A stretch of DNA of 39,155 nt from Mesobacillus foraminis (GTDB taxonomy: Bacteria > Bacillota > Bacilli > Bacillales > Cytobacillaceae). Below the pieces are notes generated by a model. That model searched no databases and was not told the DNA's origin. It was given only the letters and a program-made list of their open reading frames with translations. The position numbers were made by a program, and so were the translations under genes. Positions 1 through 8,377 of the stretch are shown here, piece by piece. Where the stretch lies: assembly GCF_004340465.1 (NCBI RefSeq), contig NZ_SLVV01000022.1, forward strand, positions 1 through 39,155, given 5' to 3'. Each line of letters starts with the position of its first letter. Positions within the stretch are counted from its first letter, which is position 1.

Positions 1-99
1 TAAGCTCATAAAAAAGAAAAAACGTTGGCTAGTGATTTGAAATCACTAAGTTTTATTGTTTGTTGACGCTTGTTTGTTTAGTTTTCAAAGAGCAAAAAT
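1..99 (-). other. 16S rRNA leader (start of an rrn operon off the left edge)
   Basis: Read on the minus strand, tRNA-Gly is followed at once by GCTCTTTGAAAACTAAAC (about 96-79), the conserved boxA-like leader found just before Bacillus 16S rRNA genes. A 17-nt perfect palindrome, AGTGATTT-g-AAATCACT, lies at 31-47. No 16S mature sequence is inside the window, so the gene is inferred to begin a few bases beyond position 1. There is no room for a separate promoter between tRNA-Gly and the leader, so the rRNA is probably co-transcribed with the tRNA cluster. Confidence 0.7.
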
Positions 100-173
100 T
101 GGAGCGGGTGATGGGAATCGAACCCACTACATCAGCTTGGAAGGCTGAGGTTTTACCAGTAAACTACACCCGC
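100..173 (-). tRNA. tRNA-Gly(TCC)
   Basis: 74-nt cloverleaf with anticodon TCC and 3' CCA encoded. It is the last tRNA of the left cluster, followed directly by the 16S leader. Confidence 0.95.
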
Positions 174-207
174 ATTAAATTATTCAAATATCCAAGAAGT
201 GGTTGGC

Positions 208-284
208 TGGTCGGGAAGACAGGATTCGAACCTGCGACCCCTTGGTCCCAAACCAAGTGCTCTACCAAGCTGAGCTACTTCCCG
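208..284 (-). tRNA. tRNA-Pro(TGG)
   Basis: 77-nt cloverleaf, acceptor CGGGAAG paired with CTTCCCG, anticodon TGG, CCA encoded. Confidence 0.95.
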
Positions 285-290
285 ATATAA

Positions 291-367
<77 letters not shown>

Positions 368-429
368 ATATATAAGTAAAGCAACTTTCATATCATACAA
401 CATTCAAAAACGAATGTCAATATATTTTT

Positions 430-515
<86 letters not shown>

Positions 516-582
516 ATCATATTATTACTGACACAACAATAAATTATACACTGTTTATCTAAAATAAACAAGAGGTAATTTA

Positions 583-667
583 TGGTGCGGGTGAAGGGAG
601 TCGAACCCCCACGCCTTGCGGCGCCAGATCCTAAGTCTGGTGCGTCTGCCAATTCCGCCACACCCGC
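583..667 (-). tRNA. tRNA-Leu(TAG)
   Basis: 85-nt class II tRNA, anticodon TAG, long variable arm, CCA encoded. Confidence 0.95.
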
Positions 668-677
668 ATATGAAAGA

Positions 678-753
678 TGGTGAGCCATGAAGGACTCGAA
701 CCTTCGACCCTCTGATTAAAAGTCAGATGCTCTACCGACTGAGCTAATGGCTC
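678..753 (-). tRNA. tRNA-Lys(TTT), copy 1
   Basis: 76 nt including encoded CCA, anticodon TTT. The tRNA body matches the second copy at 37950-38022, but only this one carries a genomic CCA. Confidence 0.95.
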
Positions 754-759
754 CAAAAG

Positions 760-831
760 CTGGGCTAGCTGGATTCGAACCAACGAATGACGGAGTCAAA
801 GTCCGTTGCCTTACCGCTTGGCTATAGCCCA
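760..831 (-). tRNA. tRNA-Gln(TTG), copy 1
   Basis: 72 nt, anticodon TTG, acceptor TGGGCTA/TAGCCCA. The 3' end is followed by CTTTT, so CCA is not encoded and must be added after processing. Confidence 0.93.
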
Positions 832-841
832 CTAATAAAAA

Positions 842-917
842 TGGCGGTCCCGACGGGAATCGAACCCGCGATCTCCTGCGTGACAGGCAGGCATGTTAAC
901 CGCTACACCACGGGACC
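842..917 (-). tRNA. tRNA-Asp(GTC)
   Basis: 76 nt, acceptor GGTCCCG, anticodon GTC, CCA encoded. Confidence 0.95.
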
Positions 918-942
918 GTACAATCATATTAATCTAAGAAAA

Positions 943-1017
943 TGGTGACCCCTACGGGATTCGAACCCGTGTTACCGCCGTGAAAGGGCGGTGTCTTAAC
1001 CGCTTGACCAAGGGGCC
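943..1017 (-). tRNA. tRNA-Glu(TTC), copy 1
   Basis: 75 nt, anticodon TTC, CCA encoded. The sequence matches the copy at 38515-38589. Confidence 0.95.
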
Positions 1018-1027
1018 GGAATAATTA

Positions 1028-1118
1028 TGGCGGAGAAGGAGGGATTTGAACCCTCGCGCCGCTTACGCGACCTACACCCTTAGCAGGGGCGCCTCTTCAG
1101 CCTCTTGAGTACTTCCCC
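1028..1118 (-). tRNA. tRNA-Ser(GCT)
   Basis: 91-nt class II tRNA, anticodon GCT, long variable arm, CCA encoded. The acceptor stem GGGGAAG/CTTCTCC contains one G-U pair. Confidence 0.93.
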
Positions 1119-1126
1119 ACATAAAA

Positions 1127-1201
1127 TGGCTCCGCAGGTAGGATTCGAACCTACGACCGTTCGGTTAACAGCCGAATGCTCTACCACTGAGCTACTGCGG
1201 A
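1127..1201 (-). tRNA. tRNA-Asn(GTT), copy 1
   Basis: 75 nt, anticodon GTT, CCA encoded. First gene of the left cluster, about 40 nt downstream of a near-consensus promoter. The sequence matches the copy at 38702-38776. Confidence 0.95.
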
Positions 1202-1245
1202 ATGATTATTAATAATATTTACGTCGGCTGTTGTCGACTCTTTAT

Positions 1246-1274
1246 ATTATAATGACGCAGTAAATGAAAGTCAA
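1246..1274 (-). promoter_or_regulatory. sigma-A promoter of the tRNA/rrn operon
   Basis: Minus strand: -35 TTGACT at 1274-1269, exactly 17 nt, -10 TATAAT at 1251-1246, with AT-rich sequence upstream. This near-consensus stable-RNA promoter drives the eleven tRNAs and, by inference, the rrn operon at the left edge. Confidence 0.85.
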
Positions 1275-1280
1275 GAAGCT

Positions 1281-1328
1281 TTTTAAAAAATTCCCTGGCT
1301 GTTTTTTGCATCAAGCCAGCCAGGTTTT
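1281..1328 (-). terminator. Terminator after ydcK
   Basis: An 8-bp stem CCTGGCTG/CAGCCAGG (1324-1317 with 1301-1294) is followed on the minus strand by GAATTTTTTAAAAA. It separates ydcK from the tRNA promoter. Confidence 0.75.
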
Positions 1329-1344
1329 CTATTCTGCCATGATT

Positions 1345-1827
1345 TTAATTGTTTGTCAACTCTTTAATTAACTCAAGCCTTCCCTGGCATTTTCCACACA
1401 CATAGCGGACCGTATTAATGATTCTTTTCCGATGATAAACCAATCCGCAGGATGTACATTGATAAACCAAAAGCCTTTTGGGTTTTAACTGTTTTTTCTC
1501 CTCAGGCAAATTCGAACAAAATCTTGGGGCCCCTACTTTGGAAAGCAGCTCGCGGAAATCGCGGTCACGATGTTTATAGCCTTTCCCCTCTAAATGAAGG
1601 TGATAATGGCACAGTTCATGCTTGATTATTCCGATCAACTCATCTTCCCCAAGCTGTTCAAAATACTTCTTGTTGATCTCTATGTTATGACTGCGAAGCA
1701 TATATCGGCCTCCGGTTGTGCGCAGCCTTGGGTTGAAGAAGGCTTTGTGTCGGAATGGCTTGCCAAATTCTTTCGCAGAGATTGTTTCTATAAGAGTTTG
1801 CAACTCTTCGTCCTTCAATATAATCAC
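1345..1827 (-). CDS. ydcK: SprT-like zinc metalloprotein-family protein (YdcK)
   Basis: 160-aa SprT-family protein. HELCH (residues 70-74) supplies the HExxH zinc motif. A C-terminal zinc ribbon has two Cys pairs: CTSC near residue 123 and CGKC near 144. The family is related to the eukaryotic DNA-protein-crosslink protease SPRTN, but the substrate of bacterial YdcK is not known to me. It is the last gene before the tRNA cluster, in the same place as in B. subtilis. The ATG is preceded by GTAGGTGAT. Family assignment is firm; proteolytic activity is inference. Confidence 0.9.
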   Translation of the reverse strand: MIILKDEELQTLIETISAKEFGKPFRHKAFFNPRLRTTGGRYMLRSHNIEINKKYFEQLGEDELIGIIKHELCHYHLHLEGKGYKHRDRDFRELLSKVGAPRFCSNLPEEKKQLKPKRLLVYQCTSCGLVYHRKRIINTVRYVCGKCQGRLELIKELTNN

Positions 1828-1902
1828 CTACTCTTACACGAACGAGACAATCTATTATAGCATATATTAGTGTTACCCTAACCCATCTGGAGGTACCTTT
1901 TT

Positions 1903-2016
1903 ATGCCTGTTTGGTTTCAGAATCAGATGATGCGTGCTTTTTATGAAAAGGATCGATATCAGATAAAATTGCTGAACCAGTGCTGGTTTTTTTATCAAAA
2001 AAAACACGGAATTTAA
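1903..2016 (+). CDS. cmpA: Cortex morphogenetic protein CmpA
   Basis: 37-aa ORF with a strong ribosome binding site (TGGAGG, 10 nt before ATG) between tex and ydcK on the opposite strand. It begins MPVWFQNQMMRAF and contains YQIKLLNQCW; size, sequence and position match B. subtilis CmpA. There, CmpA is a small mother-cell protein that delays cortex assembly and acts as an adaptor delivering defective SpoIVA to ClpXP. CATATATT at 1861-1868 resembles a sigma-E -10 box but no clear -35 was found. Gene finders easily miss it because of its size. Confidence 0.85.
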   Translation: MPVWFQNQMMRAFYEKDRYQIKLLNQCWFFYQKKHGI

Positions 2017-2047
2017 AAAGTCTGCCTGGTCACCCAGGCAGACTTCG
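2016..2047 (-). terminator. Terminator between tex and cmpA (bidirectional)
   Basis: A perfect 12-bp stem AAGTCTGCCTGG/CCAGGCAGACTT with a 4-nt loop (2018-2045) is followed on the minus strand by TTTAAATT. It serves convergent tex, and cmpA more weakly. Confidence 0.85.
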
Positions 2048-2049
2048 CT

Positions 2050-4233
2050 TTATTCTGCGGGAGGCAGCATCGTTAATGCAACCCTTCCTTTTTTCATATC
2101 GACTCCATCGACCCATACTGTCACGACATCCCCGACGGAAACGATATCTAATGGATGTTTGACAAACCTCTTGCTTAGCTTTGAAATATGGACAAGACCA
2201 TCCTGCTTCACACCAACATCAATGAAAGCCCCAAAATCCACTACATTCCGCACAGTTCCTTGAAGCTCCATCCCGGACTTCAAATCCTCCAGTTTTAAGA
2301 CATCTTTTTTCAGCAGCGGCGCTGGAAGATCATCCCGTGGATCTCGGGCAGGTCTTACCAGTGCTTCAATAATATCCTTGAGAGTGAGCTCGCCAATGCC
2401 AAGGTCACTAGATGTTTTCTCGAGATCCAGCTTGGACAGTCTCTCCTGCAGCTCAGGTGAACCAAGATCCGAAGTTTTAAACCCGAGGCTTCCTAGGAGC
2501 TCTTTAACTACCCCATAGCTTTCAGGGTGTATTCCGGTTCTGTCCAATGGCTCTTTACCATCAATTACCCGTAAGAATCCAATGGCCTGTTCATATGTCT
2601 TGGCCCCTAATCTCGGGATTTTTTTCAGCTGGCTCCGTCCCGTAAACTTGCCGTCCTCCTCACGTTTTTTAACGATGTTGTTCGCAACTGTTTTCGAAAG
2701 ACCGGAAACATACTGAAGCAGAGAAGCCGAAGCCGTATTAACATTTACTCCAACCTGGTTTACAGCAGTTTCCACAACAAACGTAAGGGATTCTGATAGT
2801 TTCTTCTGACTGACATCATGCTGATATTGCCCTACCCCCACTGACCTTGGATCGATTTTTACTAATTCAGCGAGCGGGTCCTGAAGACGACGGGCGATCG
2901 AGACAGCACTTCTTTCCTCTACCTGGTATTCAGGGAATTCTTCTCTGGCAAGGTCGGAAGCAGAATAGACGCTGGCGCCGGCCTCATTAACAATTAGATA
3001 AAAAATCTCTTCATCCACTTCTTTTAAAATGTCGGAAACAAATTGTTCTGTTTCACGTGATGCGGTTCCATTTCCGATTGCAACCATTTCAACCTTGTAC
3101 TCCTTAAGGAAGCGAATGAACTTTTCCTTTGCCTCCCTTGTTTTGGAGACCGGTGGATGCGGGTAAATCACTCCGATTGCAAGTACCTTGCCTGTTTCAT
3201 CCACAGCCGACAGCTTGCAGCCTGTCCGGTAGGCTGGATCAACTCCAAGAACCACCTTCCCTTTGAGCGGGGGCTGCAGCAGGAGCTTCCGAAGATTCTC
3301 GGAAAAGATATGGATGGCTTGCTCCTCCCCTTTTTCCGTGAGTTCGTTTCTTATTTCCCGTTCAATCGCTGGCTGAATCAACCGCTTATAGGCATCCTCT
3401 ACAGCTTCCTTCACATACGAAGCAGAAATCGACCTTTCATTTCTAACCCATTTATGGAAAAGGTACCTCATTACTGACTCTGAAGCCGTCCTAATTGAAA
3501 CACGAAGAATTTCTTCTTTTTCGCCCCGATTTAAGGCGAGTATGCGGTGAGGAACGATCTTGCTTATTGGTTCAGAATAATCGTAATACATCTCGTAAAC
3601 ATTTTTATCATCTTTATCTTCATCTTTGACAGCTGATTCAATTGTTCCGGCCTTGAACGTCTCGGTTCTGATCCATTTACGGCTGTCGGCATCGTCTGAA
3701 ACCATTTCCGCAATAATATCCTTTGCGCCTGCAATTGCATCATCTGCAGTCTTTACTTCCTTTTCTTCCGATAGATAAGTACCAGCTTCCGTCTCGACAC
3801 TGCCGGATAAAGGGAATGTGAGCATCCACTGCGCCAGTGGTTCCAAGCCCTTCTCCTTTGCCACCGTCGCCTTTGTACGGCGTTTCTGCTTATACGGCCT
3901 GTATAGGTCCTCAACCTCCTGAAGCTTGCCTGCTTTCTCAATGCTACGTTTTAGATCATCAGTTAGCTTCCCTTGTTCCTGTATGGTTCGGATAACTTCC
4001 GTTTTACGTTGTTCGAGGTTTTGTATGTATTGCCAACGATCAATGACCTCCCGGATCTGGACTTCATCCAGGGCTCCCGTCTGCTCTTTTCGATAACGGG
4101 CGATAAAAGGGACCGTGTTTCCCTCGTTCGTCAACGAAATGACATTCTCTACTTGTTTAGCCTTTAATGATTGCTCATGGGCAATTCTTTTTATAAAATC
4201 ATTGTTCTTTTGCTTTTCATTCATTTGATTCAA
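2050..4233 (-). CDS. tex: Tex family RNA-binding transcription accessory protein
   Basis: About 727 aa, ending in an S1 RNA-binding domain (GTVRNVVDFGAFIDVG to the C-terminus). The order is the Tex one: N-terminal helical region, YqgF/RuvC-like domain (VLGVDPAYRTGCK), helix-hairpin-helix repeats (around YVSGLSKTVANNIV), then S1. Tex proteins bind RNA and influence transcription or RNA processing. The start is taken as TTG at 4233 because GGAGG (4248-4244) lies 10 nt upstream; ATG at 4224 is an alternative, and the frame stays open further upstream without support. It matches B. subtilis ydcI in position. Confidence 0.9.
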   Translation of the reverse strand: MNQMNEKQKNNDFIKRIAHEQSLKAKQVENVISLTNEGNTVPFIARYRKEQTGALDEVQIREVIDRWQYIQNLEQRKTEVIRTIQEQGKLTDDLKRSIEKAGKLQEVEDLYRPYKQKRRTKATVAKEKGLEPLAQWMLTFPLSGSVETEAGTYLSEEKEVKTADDAIAGAKDIIAEMVSDDADSRKWIRTETFKAGTIESAVKDEDKDDKNVYEMYYDYSEPISKIVPHRILALNRGEKEEILRVSIRTASESVMRYLFHKWVRNERSISASYVKEAVEDAYKRLIQPAIEREIRNELTEKGEEQAIHIFSENLRKLLLQPPLKGKVVLGVDPAYRTGCKLSAVDETGKVLAIGVIYPHPPVSKTREAKEKFIRFLKEYKVEMVAIGNGTASRETEQFVSDILKEVDEEIFYLIVNEAGASVYSASDLAREEFPEYQVEERSAVSIARRLQDPLAELVKIDPRSVGVGQYQHDVSQKKLSESLTFVVETAVNQVGVNVNTASASLLQYVSGLSKTVANNIVKKREEDGKFTGRSQLKKIPRLGAKTYEQAIGFLRVIDGKEPLDRTGIHPESYGVVKELLGSLGFKTSDLGSPELQERLSKLDLEKTSSDLGIGELTLKDIIEALVRPARDPRDDLPAPLLKKDVLKLEDLKSGMELQGTVRNVVDFGAFIDVGVKQDGLVHISKLSKRFVKHPLDIVSVGDVVTVWVDGVDMKKGRVALTMLPPAE

Positions 4234-4344
4234 AAATAACCATCCTCCATCTGAAACTGGATAGCATAAGGCAGATGAAATAATTGCCTTATTAATAGGT
4301 TTCCATTTATAGTTTACCAAATTACGCCAGAGGATTGTAATCCA

Positions 4345-4375
4345 AAGAAAAAAGCCCCTCAAGTCAGAGGAAGCT
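4345..4375 (-). terminator. Terminator of the sigma-B operon
   Basis: A CCTC...GAGG hairpin extended by G-U pairs is followed by CTTTTTTC on the minus strand. The rsbX stop codon (4366-4364) lies in the loop, so the operon ends tightly. Confidence 0.75.
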
Positions 4376-4960
4376 TCCCAGGATAAAAGTTGCATCGTCC
4401 ATCGTATTTTGGTAATCCCGTCTGATTTCATCGGCAATGCCCTGGGTGGATCTGTACCCTTTTAATAGCGATTTAGCACCGTGAATATCAAAACCGTCGG
4501 AATAAACAAGGAATTTTGACTCTGGTTCAAAGAAAAAACGCTGGGTATTGAATACCTGCGGCTTTCCAGATAAGTAACCAGTGACCGGAAGGGGGTAAAT
4601 AAGCTTGCCTTGCGGGGAATAAAGAAAGAAACGAATATTGCCCACGCAGCTGTATACAAGCTCTCTGCTTTTAAAGTAAACTTTAAAAATTGAGACTGCT
4701 GCTCCCCGTTTCTGATAAAGAACTTCGTTGCAGTATTTCATGAGAGTATCTACGTCTTCATGATGATTTTCCTCAACAACCTCAACAACTGCCGAAGAAG
4801 CCTCATGTGCGTATTTCCCGCTCCCCAGTCCGTCAGCCAGCACACAGACAAAATAATCATCGGTAACGGTATAAAAATAACTGTCACCGCATTCCGTCTT
4901 GCCTTCCTTTGTTGTTTGATGGGCCAAGAGTTCGAGCCTGTTATTCAGATTTTCAATCAT
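4364..4960 (-). CDS. rsbX: RsbX, PP2C-type serine phosphatase (sigma-B feedback)
   Basis: 198 aa, a short PP2C-type phosphatase with the metal-binding LADGLGSG motif near residues 41-48 and YSDGFD near 154. In B. subtilis, RsbX dephosphorylates RsbS and RsbR and resets the stressosome after stress. It is the last gene of the operon, and its start overlaps the sigB stop by 4 nt, which implies translational coupling. Length matches the family (199 aa in B. subtilis). Confidence 0.95.
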   Translation of the reverse strand: MIENLNNRLELLAHQTTKEGKTECGDSYFYTVTDDYFVCVLADGLGSGKYAHEASSAVVEVVEENHHEDVDTLMKYCNEVLYQKRGAAVSIFKVYFKSRELVYSCVGNIRFFLYSPQGKLIYPLPVTGYLSGKPQVFNTQRFFFEPESKFLVYSDGFDIHGAKSLLKGYRSTQGIADEIRRDYQNTMDDATFILGSFL

Positions 4961-5751
4961 TTAATACACTCCGAGTTGTTATTCTCGGCATTGATAGCCT
5001 CTTGGAGTTTTTTGATCGCACGGCGCTGCAGGCGGGATACATGCATCTGCGAAATCCCAAGCTTGTCACCCGCTTCTTTTTGGCTCATGTTATCAAGGTA
5101 AGTATATTGAATGATTAATTTCTCTCTTTCTGATAAAACGTGAAGGACTTTTTCAAGCACTAGACGCTGATTGATTTTTTCGTAGCCATCATCGATATTG
5201 CCGACAATGTCGAGCAGCGTAACCGTACCGCCATCCGAGTCGGCCTCTATAGAGTGGTCGACGGAAAGAGCCTGATAGCTTTTGCTCATTTCCATGGCCT
5301 CCAGCACTTCTTCTTCCGAAACATCAAGAGCACCAGCGATTTCATCCACTCTTGGTGAGCGATGCAGCTGTGTAGTCAGATCTTCTACAACGGTTTTAAT
5401 TTTCGGGCCCAGCTCCTTAATTCTCCGAGGCACATGGACACTCCATGTTTTATCTCTTAAGAAGCGCTTGATTTCTCCAATAATCGTTGGAACTGCAAAT
5501 GCTTCAAAGCTTTTCCCGAAAGATTCATCGTACCTTCTGATGGCGCCGAGGAGGCCTATCATGCCGACCTGGATGATGTCCTCATGGAAGGAACGTCCTT
5601 TGGAATACTTTCTGGCAATTGTTTCTACTAGGGCTTGATAGTGAAGGACCAGCTTGCTTTGGGCATCATCATCTTCATGTAGCTGATAAGCCTTGATTAA
5701 ACTATTGATTTCTTCTTTGGACTTCTGATTAGGTTGAGATTGTTTCTGCAT
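4957..5751 (-). CDS. sigB: RNA polymerase sigma factor SigB
   Basis: 264-aa general stress sigma factor. Region 2 is seen around DIIQVGMIGLLGAIRRYD and region 4 in the C-terminal helix-turn-helix (SQKEAGDKLGISQMHVSRLQRR). It directs RNA polymerase to GTTTAA-N14-GGGTAT promoters, two of which lie in this operon (6572-6597 and 9244-9269). Its start overlaps rsbW by 23 nt, as expected for sigma and anti-sigma pairs kept in stoichiometry. Confidence 0.97.
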   Translation of the reverse strand: MQKQSQPNQKSKEEINSLIKAYQLHEDDDAQSKLVLHYQALVETIARKYSKGRSFHEDIIQVGMIGLLGAIRRYDESFGKSFEAFAVPTIIGEIKRFLRDKTWSVHVPRRIKELGPKIKTVVEDLTTQLHRSPRVDEIAGALDVSEEEVLEAMEMSKSYQALSVDHSIEADSDGGTVTLLDIVGNIDDGYEKINQRLVLEKVLHVLSEREKLIIQYTYLDNMSQKEAGDKLGISQMHVSRLQRRAIKKLQEAINAENNNSECIK

Positions 5752-6202
5752 CGATCTCCACCTGCTCTCCTTCTCTGTACTTGGTCATAAAGACCGTTAC
5801 GCCCTCTTTATGGTGAATCCTCACTTCATCCATCAATGTTTCGATGAGATACAGCCCCAAGCCTCCTTCGCGCAGGAATTCAACAGAGTCATTTTGGTCA
5901 TATGGTCCGAGACCCTGACGCGCCGAATTGAAATCAAAGCTCCGCCCGCTATCGGCAACCATCACTTCAAGACGGTCCTCGTACAGACCAAAACCAATGA
6001 CGACCTCGCCCTGTTCATTGACCTTATACGCGTGCTGGACCGCATTCGTGCAAGCCTCACTAGTTGCAATCTTCAAATCCTCTATTTCATCATACGTAAA
6101 TCCCATGCGACTCGCGATACCGGATAAAGTAAGCCTGATCACTCCGACAAACTCAGGTTTCGCTGGAATTTTCATTTCAATATAGTCAAATGGCTGGTTC
6201 AT
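5729..6202 (-). CDS. rsbW: RsbW, anti-sigma-B factor and serine kinase
   Basis: 157-aa GHKL-fold kinase: N-box TSEACTNAVQHAY and a glycine loop LREGGLGLYLIE. It binds SigB to keep it inactive and phosphorylates RsbV. The ATG shares one base with the rsbV stop (TAATG), and the 3' end overlaps sigB. Confidence 0.96.
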   Translation of the reverse strand: MNQPFDYIEMKIPAKPEFVGVIRLTLSGIASRMGFTYDEIEDLKIATSEACTNAVQHAYKVNEQGEVVIGFGLYEDRLEVMVADSGRSFDFNSARQGLGPYDQNDSVEFLREGGLGLYLIETLMDEVRIHHKEGVTVFMTKYREGEQVEIDAETIST

Positions 6203-6531
6203 TACACTCCACCCTCAATCTGGCTGTTAATATTAATGATATCCGCAAGCCCGGTTATTTCAAACAGTCGTTGCAGCCGTTCGGACAACCCAACGATTTT
6301 AAATTGACCGTCGTTGGCACGGACATTTTTAAAGACTCCTACAAAAACACCAAGCCCTGTACTGTCCATATAGGAAACACCTGAAAGATCGACAACCATA
6401 TTCACACCATTCTCTTCAGACAAAGGGAATAGTGTCTCCCGGAGTTTAGGCGCTGTATATGCATCAATCTCTCCACTGACAGTAAGTTCTATGGCAGTAT
6501 CTTTTTCCTTAACATCAATCGATATATTCAT
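6202..6531 (-). CDS. rsbV: RsbV, anti-anti-sigma factor
   Basis: 109-aa STAS-domain protein with the phospho-acceptor motif YMDSTGLG; the serine is residue 57. Unphosphorylated RsbV takes RsbW away from SigB. The start at 6531 is chosen over an upstream in-frame ATG at 6558 because AAAGGTGGG precedes it at proper distance and the length then equals B. subtilis RsbV. It is the first gene after the internal sigma-B promoter. Confidence 0.96.
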   Translation of the reverse strand: MNISIDVKEKDTAIELTVSGEIDAYTAPKLRETLFPLSEENGVNMVVDLSGVSYMDSTGLGVFVGVFKNVRANDGQFKIVGLSERLQRLFEITGLADIININSQIEGGV

Positions 6532-6571
6532 ATATGACCCACCTTTTTTTACATTCAATTGCTTTTTAAAT

Positions 6572-6597
6572 TTACCCGCCTTTTCTAGGCATTAAAC
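6572..6597 (-). promoter_or_regulatory. Internal sigma-B promoter before rsbV
   Basis: Minus strand GTTTAA (6597-6592), 14 nt, GGGTAA (6577-6572): one mismatch to GTTTAA-N12-15-GGGTAT. The -35 element contains the rsbU stop codon. The position equals the known autoregulatory promoter of the B. subtilis operon that raises rsbV-W-sigB-X. Confidence 0.85.
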
Positions 6598-7602
6598 ATC
6601 CCTTTTTAAAATTATTAAGGTAAAATCATCCCGCAGTTGAAAATGCTGGAGTTTTTCAAGTTCCTTGAAAATCCTGTTCACAATTTCCTGAGCACTTAAA
6701 TGAATGTACTTATTGATGTAGCCAAGCAATGTTTCCCTTTCGATGAACCCTTCATCTGTCCGGCACTCTGTTACACCGTCAGACATAAGGATCACCATAT
6801 CACCTGGCAGGATTTCTTTCTTATATTCTTTATACTTGGTCCTTTTTTCAACGCCTAGCAGGAGCCCCCTTGCACTTAGCTCGGTGAATTCCTTTTTCTC
6901 GGCATTATAATAAATCCCGGGTTCATGCCCCGCAGATGCATAGGACAGAATGTTTGTCGCAGGATCATACATCCCGTAAAACATCGTGATGAACATGCTT
7001 GGGTCAACATTCTGTTCTACAACCCGGTTAAGGTTTTCAAGGATGCTGCTGGGTCCCATCCTGTTTTCAGGCAAACTGTCCATGGAGTACTTGATCATGG
7101 ACATGCAAAGTGCAGCAGGAATCCCCTTTCCAATTACGTCTGCAATTGCCACGCTGATGCAATTATTTTCATCATGTACGAAATGATAATAATCCCCGTT
7201 CATATGTTTGGCAGGTACGCTGATGGCACCAATATCAAGGCCATTGATGACCGGAACCTTCGTTCCCAGCAGGGTTTGCTGGACATTGGCCGCGATTTCC
7301 ATTTCCGACCTGAGTTCTTCCTGCTTATGCCGGAGACTTTGATGTTCCCTGTAGGCAAGGCCATAGCCAATCATGACTTCAAGGAGAATGTCAAAAGAGT
7401 TAATGACCTTCTCCGGCACATCGGGATACATCTCGATCAGCAGACTTTTATGAAGGCTGACAATTTCTTCAGGAGAGATTTTCTGTTCGATAGTTTTACG
7501 GCTGAACTTCTGACCAGCATAAAGGGCTTGTTCGGACTGCTCTTTAATATAGTTTTCTAGAAGCTCCCGATACTTTGATTCCATCATTTCTCGGAAATCC
7601 AT
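6592..7602 (-). CDS. rsbU: RsbU, PP2C phosphatase activating sigma-B (environmental branch)
   Basis: 336 aa. An N-terminal helical RsbT-binding domain is followed by a PP2C/SpoIIE-type phosphatase domain with the metal-site motifs NGDYYHF, VAIADVIGKG and LMSDGVTE. RsbU is activated by free RsbT and dephosphorylates RsbV. It lies 12 nt after rsbT. Confidence 0.96.
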   Translation of the reverse strand: MDFREMMESKYRELLENYIKEQSEQALYAGQKFSRKTIEQKISPEEIVSLHKSLLIEMYPDVPEKVINSFDILLEVMIGYGLAYREHQSLRHKQEELRSEMEIAANVQQTLLGTKVPVINGLDIGAISVPAKHMNGDYYHFVHDENNCISVAIADVIGKGIPAALCMSMIKYSMDSLPENRMGPSSILENLNRVVEQNVDPSMFITMFYGMYDPATNILSYASAGHEPGIYYNAEKKEFTELSARGLLLGVEKRTKYKEYKKEILPGDMVILMSDGVTECRTDEGFIERETLLGYINKYIHLSAQEIVNRIFKELEKLQHFQLRDDFTLIILKRDV

Positions 7603-7614
7603 ACTGTTTCCTCC

Positions 7615-8016
7615 CTAACGAAGCCATTTCGTTGCTTTTATTTGGGTGCCATTTCCCGGAGAAGATTCGATTTCAAATTGATCCATCAGCCTCTTCACTC
7701 CTGGAAGACCTGCTCCCAAACCGCCGGATGTTGAAAATCCGTCCTCCATCACCTGGCGAATATCACTGATGCCAGGGCCGTTGTCAGCTGCATTGATTCT
7801 CAATCCCGCTTTCCCGTCTTCATACAGCTTGTCAATGCAAATCTGCCCTTTTCCGGCATACAGATAGATATTTCTGGCAAGCTCACTGATGGCTGTGGTT
7901 ATTCTCGCCTGGTCAACGGTGCCAAAACCAAGCTCTTTTGCAACATTGCGCCCAAGCTGGCGGGCTGCAACAATGTCCCATTCGTTTATGATTGTTACAC
8001 AGGATTGGATGCTCAT
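7615..8016 (-). CDS. rsbT: RsbT, serine/threonine kinase of the stressosome
   Basis: 133-aa GHKL kinase with N-box SELARNIYLYA, DNGPGI and GLGAGLPG. On stress it phosphorylates RsbR and RsbS, leaves the stressosome and activates RsbU. It starts 4 nt after the rsbS stop. Confidence 0.96.
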   Translation of the reverse strand: MSIQSCVTIINEWDIVAARQLGRNVAKELGFGTVDQARITTAISELARNIYLYAGKGQICIDKLYEDGKAGLRINAADNGPGISDIRQVMEDGFSTSGGLGAGLPGVKRLMDQFEIESSPGNGTQIKATKWLR

Positions 8017-8020
8017 ACAG

Positions 8021-8377
8021 TTATTCCCCCAATTCCTGTTGTAATTTCTCCAAACCTTTTTCTAGATCTAAAGCCGTCAGGACATTATCGAGGCCAATCC
8101 CTAGCTCAATAAGAGTAATGGCAACAGCTGGCTGGATTCCAGTAATGACGACTTTTGCACCCATCAAATTGGACATATTGATGACGTCGCCAAGTACTTT
8201 CGCAATAAATGAATCAATAAAATCGATTGAAGTTAAATCAATGACGACCCCATTCGCACTTGTTTCGTGAATCTTATGAAGGAGGTCTTCCTGAAATTGA
8301 AGAGCTGTCTGGTCGTCAAGCTCCCATTGGATAGAGACCAGCAGGCAATTGTGCAATTTTAATATTGGTATCCTCAC
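8021..8377 (-). CDS. rsbS: RsbS, stressosome scaffold STAS protein
   Basis: 118 aa, a single STAS domain with [10 protein letters not shown]; Ser56 corresponds to the RsbT phosphorylation site (Ser59 in B. subtilis). It forms the stressosome core with RsbR and holds RsbT. It overlaps the rsbR stop by 4 nt. Confidence 0.96.
   Translation of the reverse strand: MRIPILKLHNCLLVSIQWELDDQTALQFQEDLLHKIHETSANGVVIDLTSIDFIDSFIAKVLGDVINMSNLMGAKVVITGIQPAVAITLIELGIGLDNVLTALDLEKGLEKLQQELGE

Noticed and set aside
60-290. Open frames across the tRNA genes (also 473-688, 37733-37957, 38142-38348, 38345-38596)
   Set aside because: They read through tRNA genes on either strand; none has a ribosome binding site or protein-like composition.
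3157-3477. Plus-strand frame of 106 codons inside tex, and similar antisense frames in most genes
   Set aside because: Antisense shadows of well-supported genes, without ribosome binding sites or recognisable domains.
4234-4437. N-terminal extension of Tex up to 4437
   Set aside because: No ribosome binding site, overlap with the rsbX terminator and its end, and the family length fits a start near 4233-4224.
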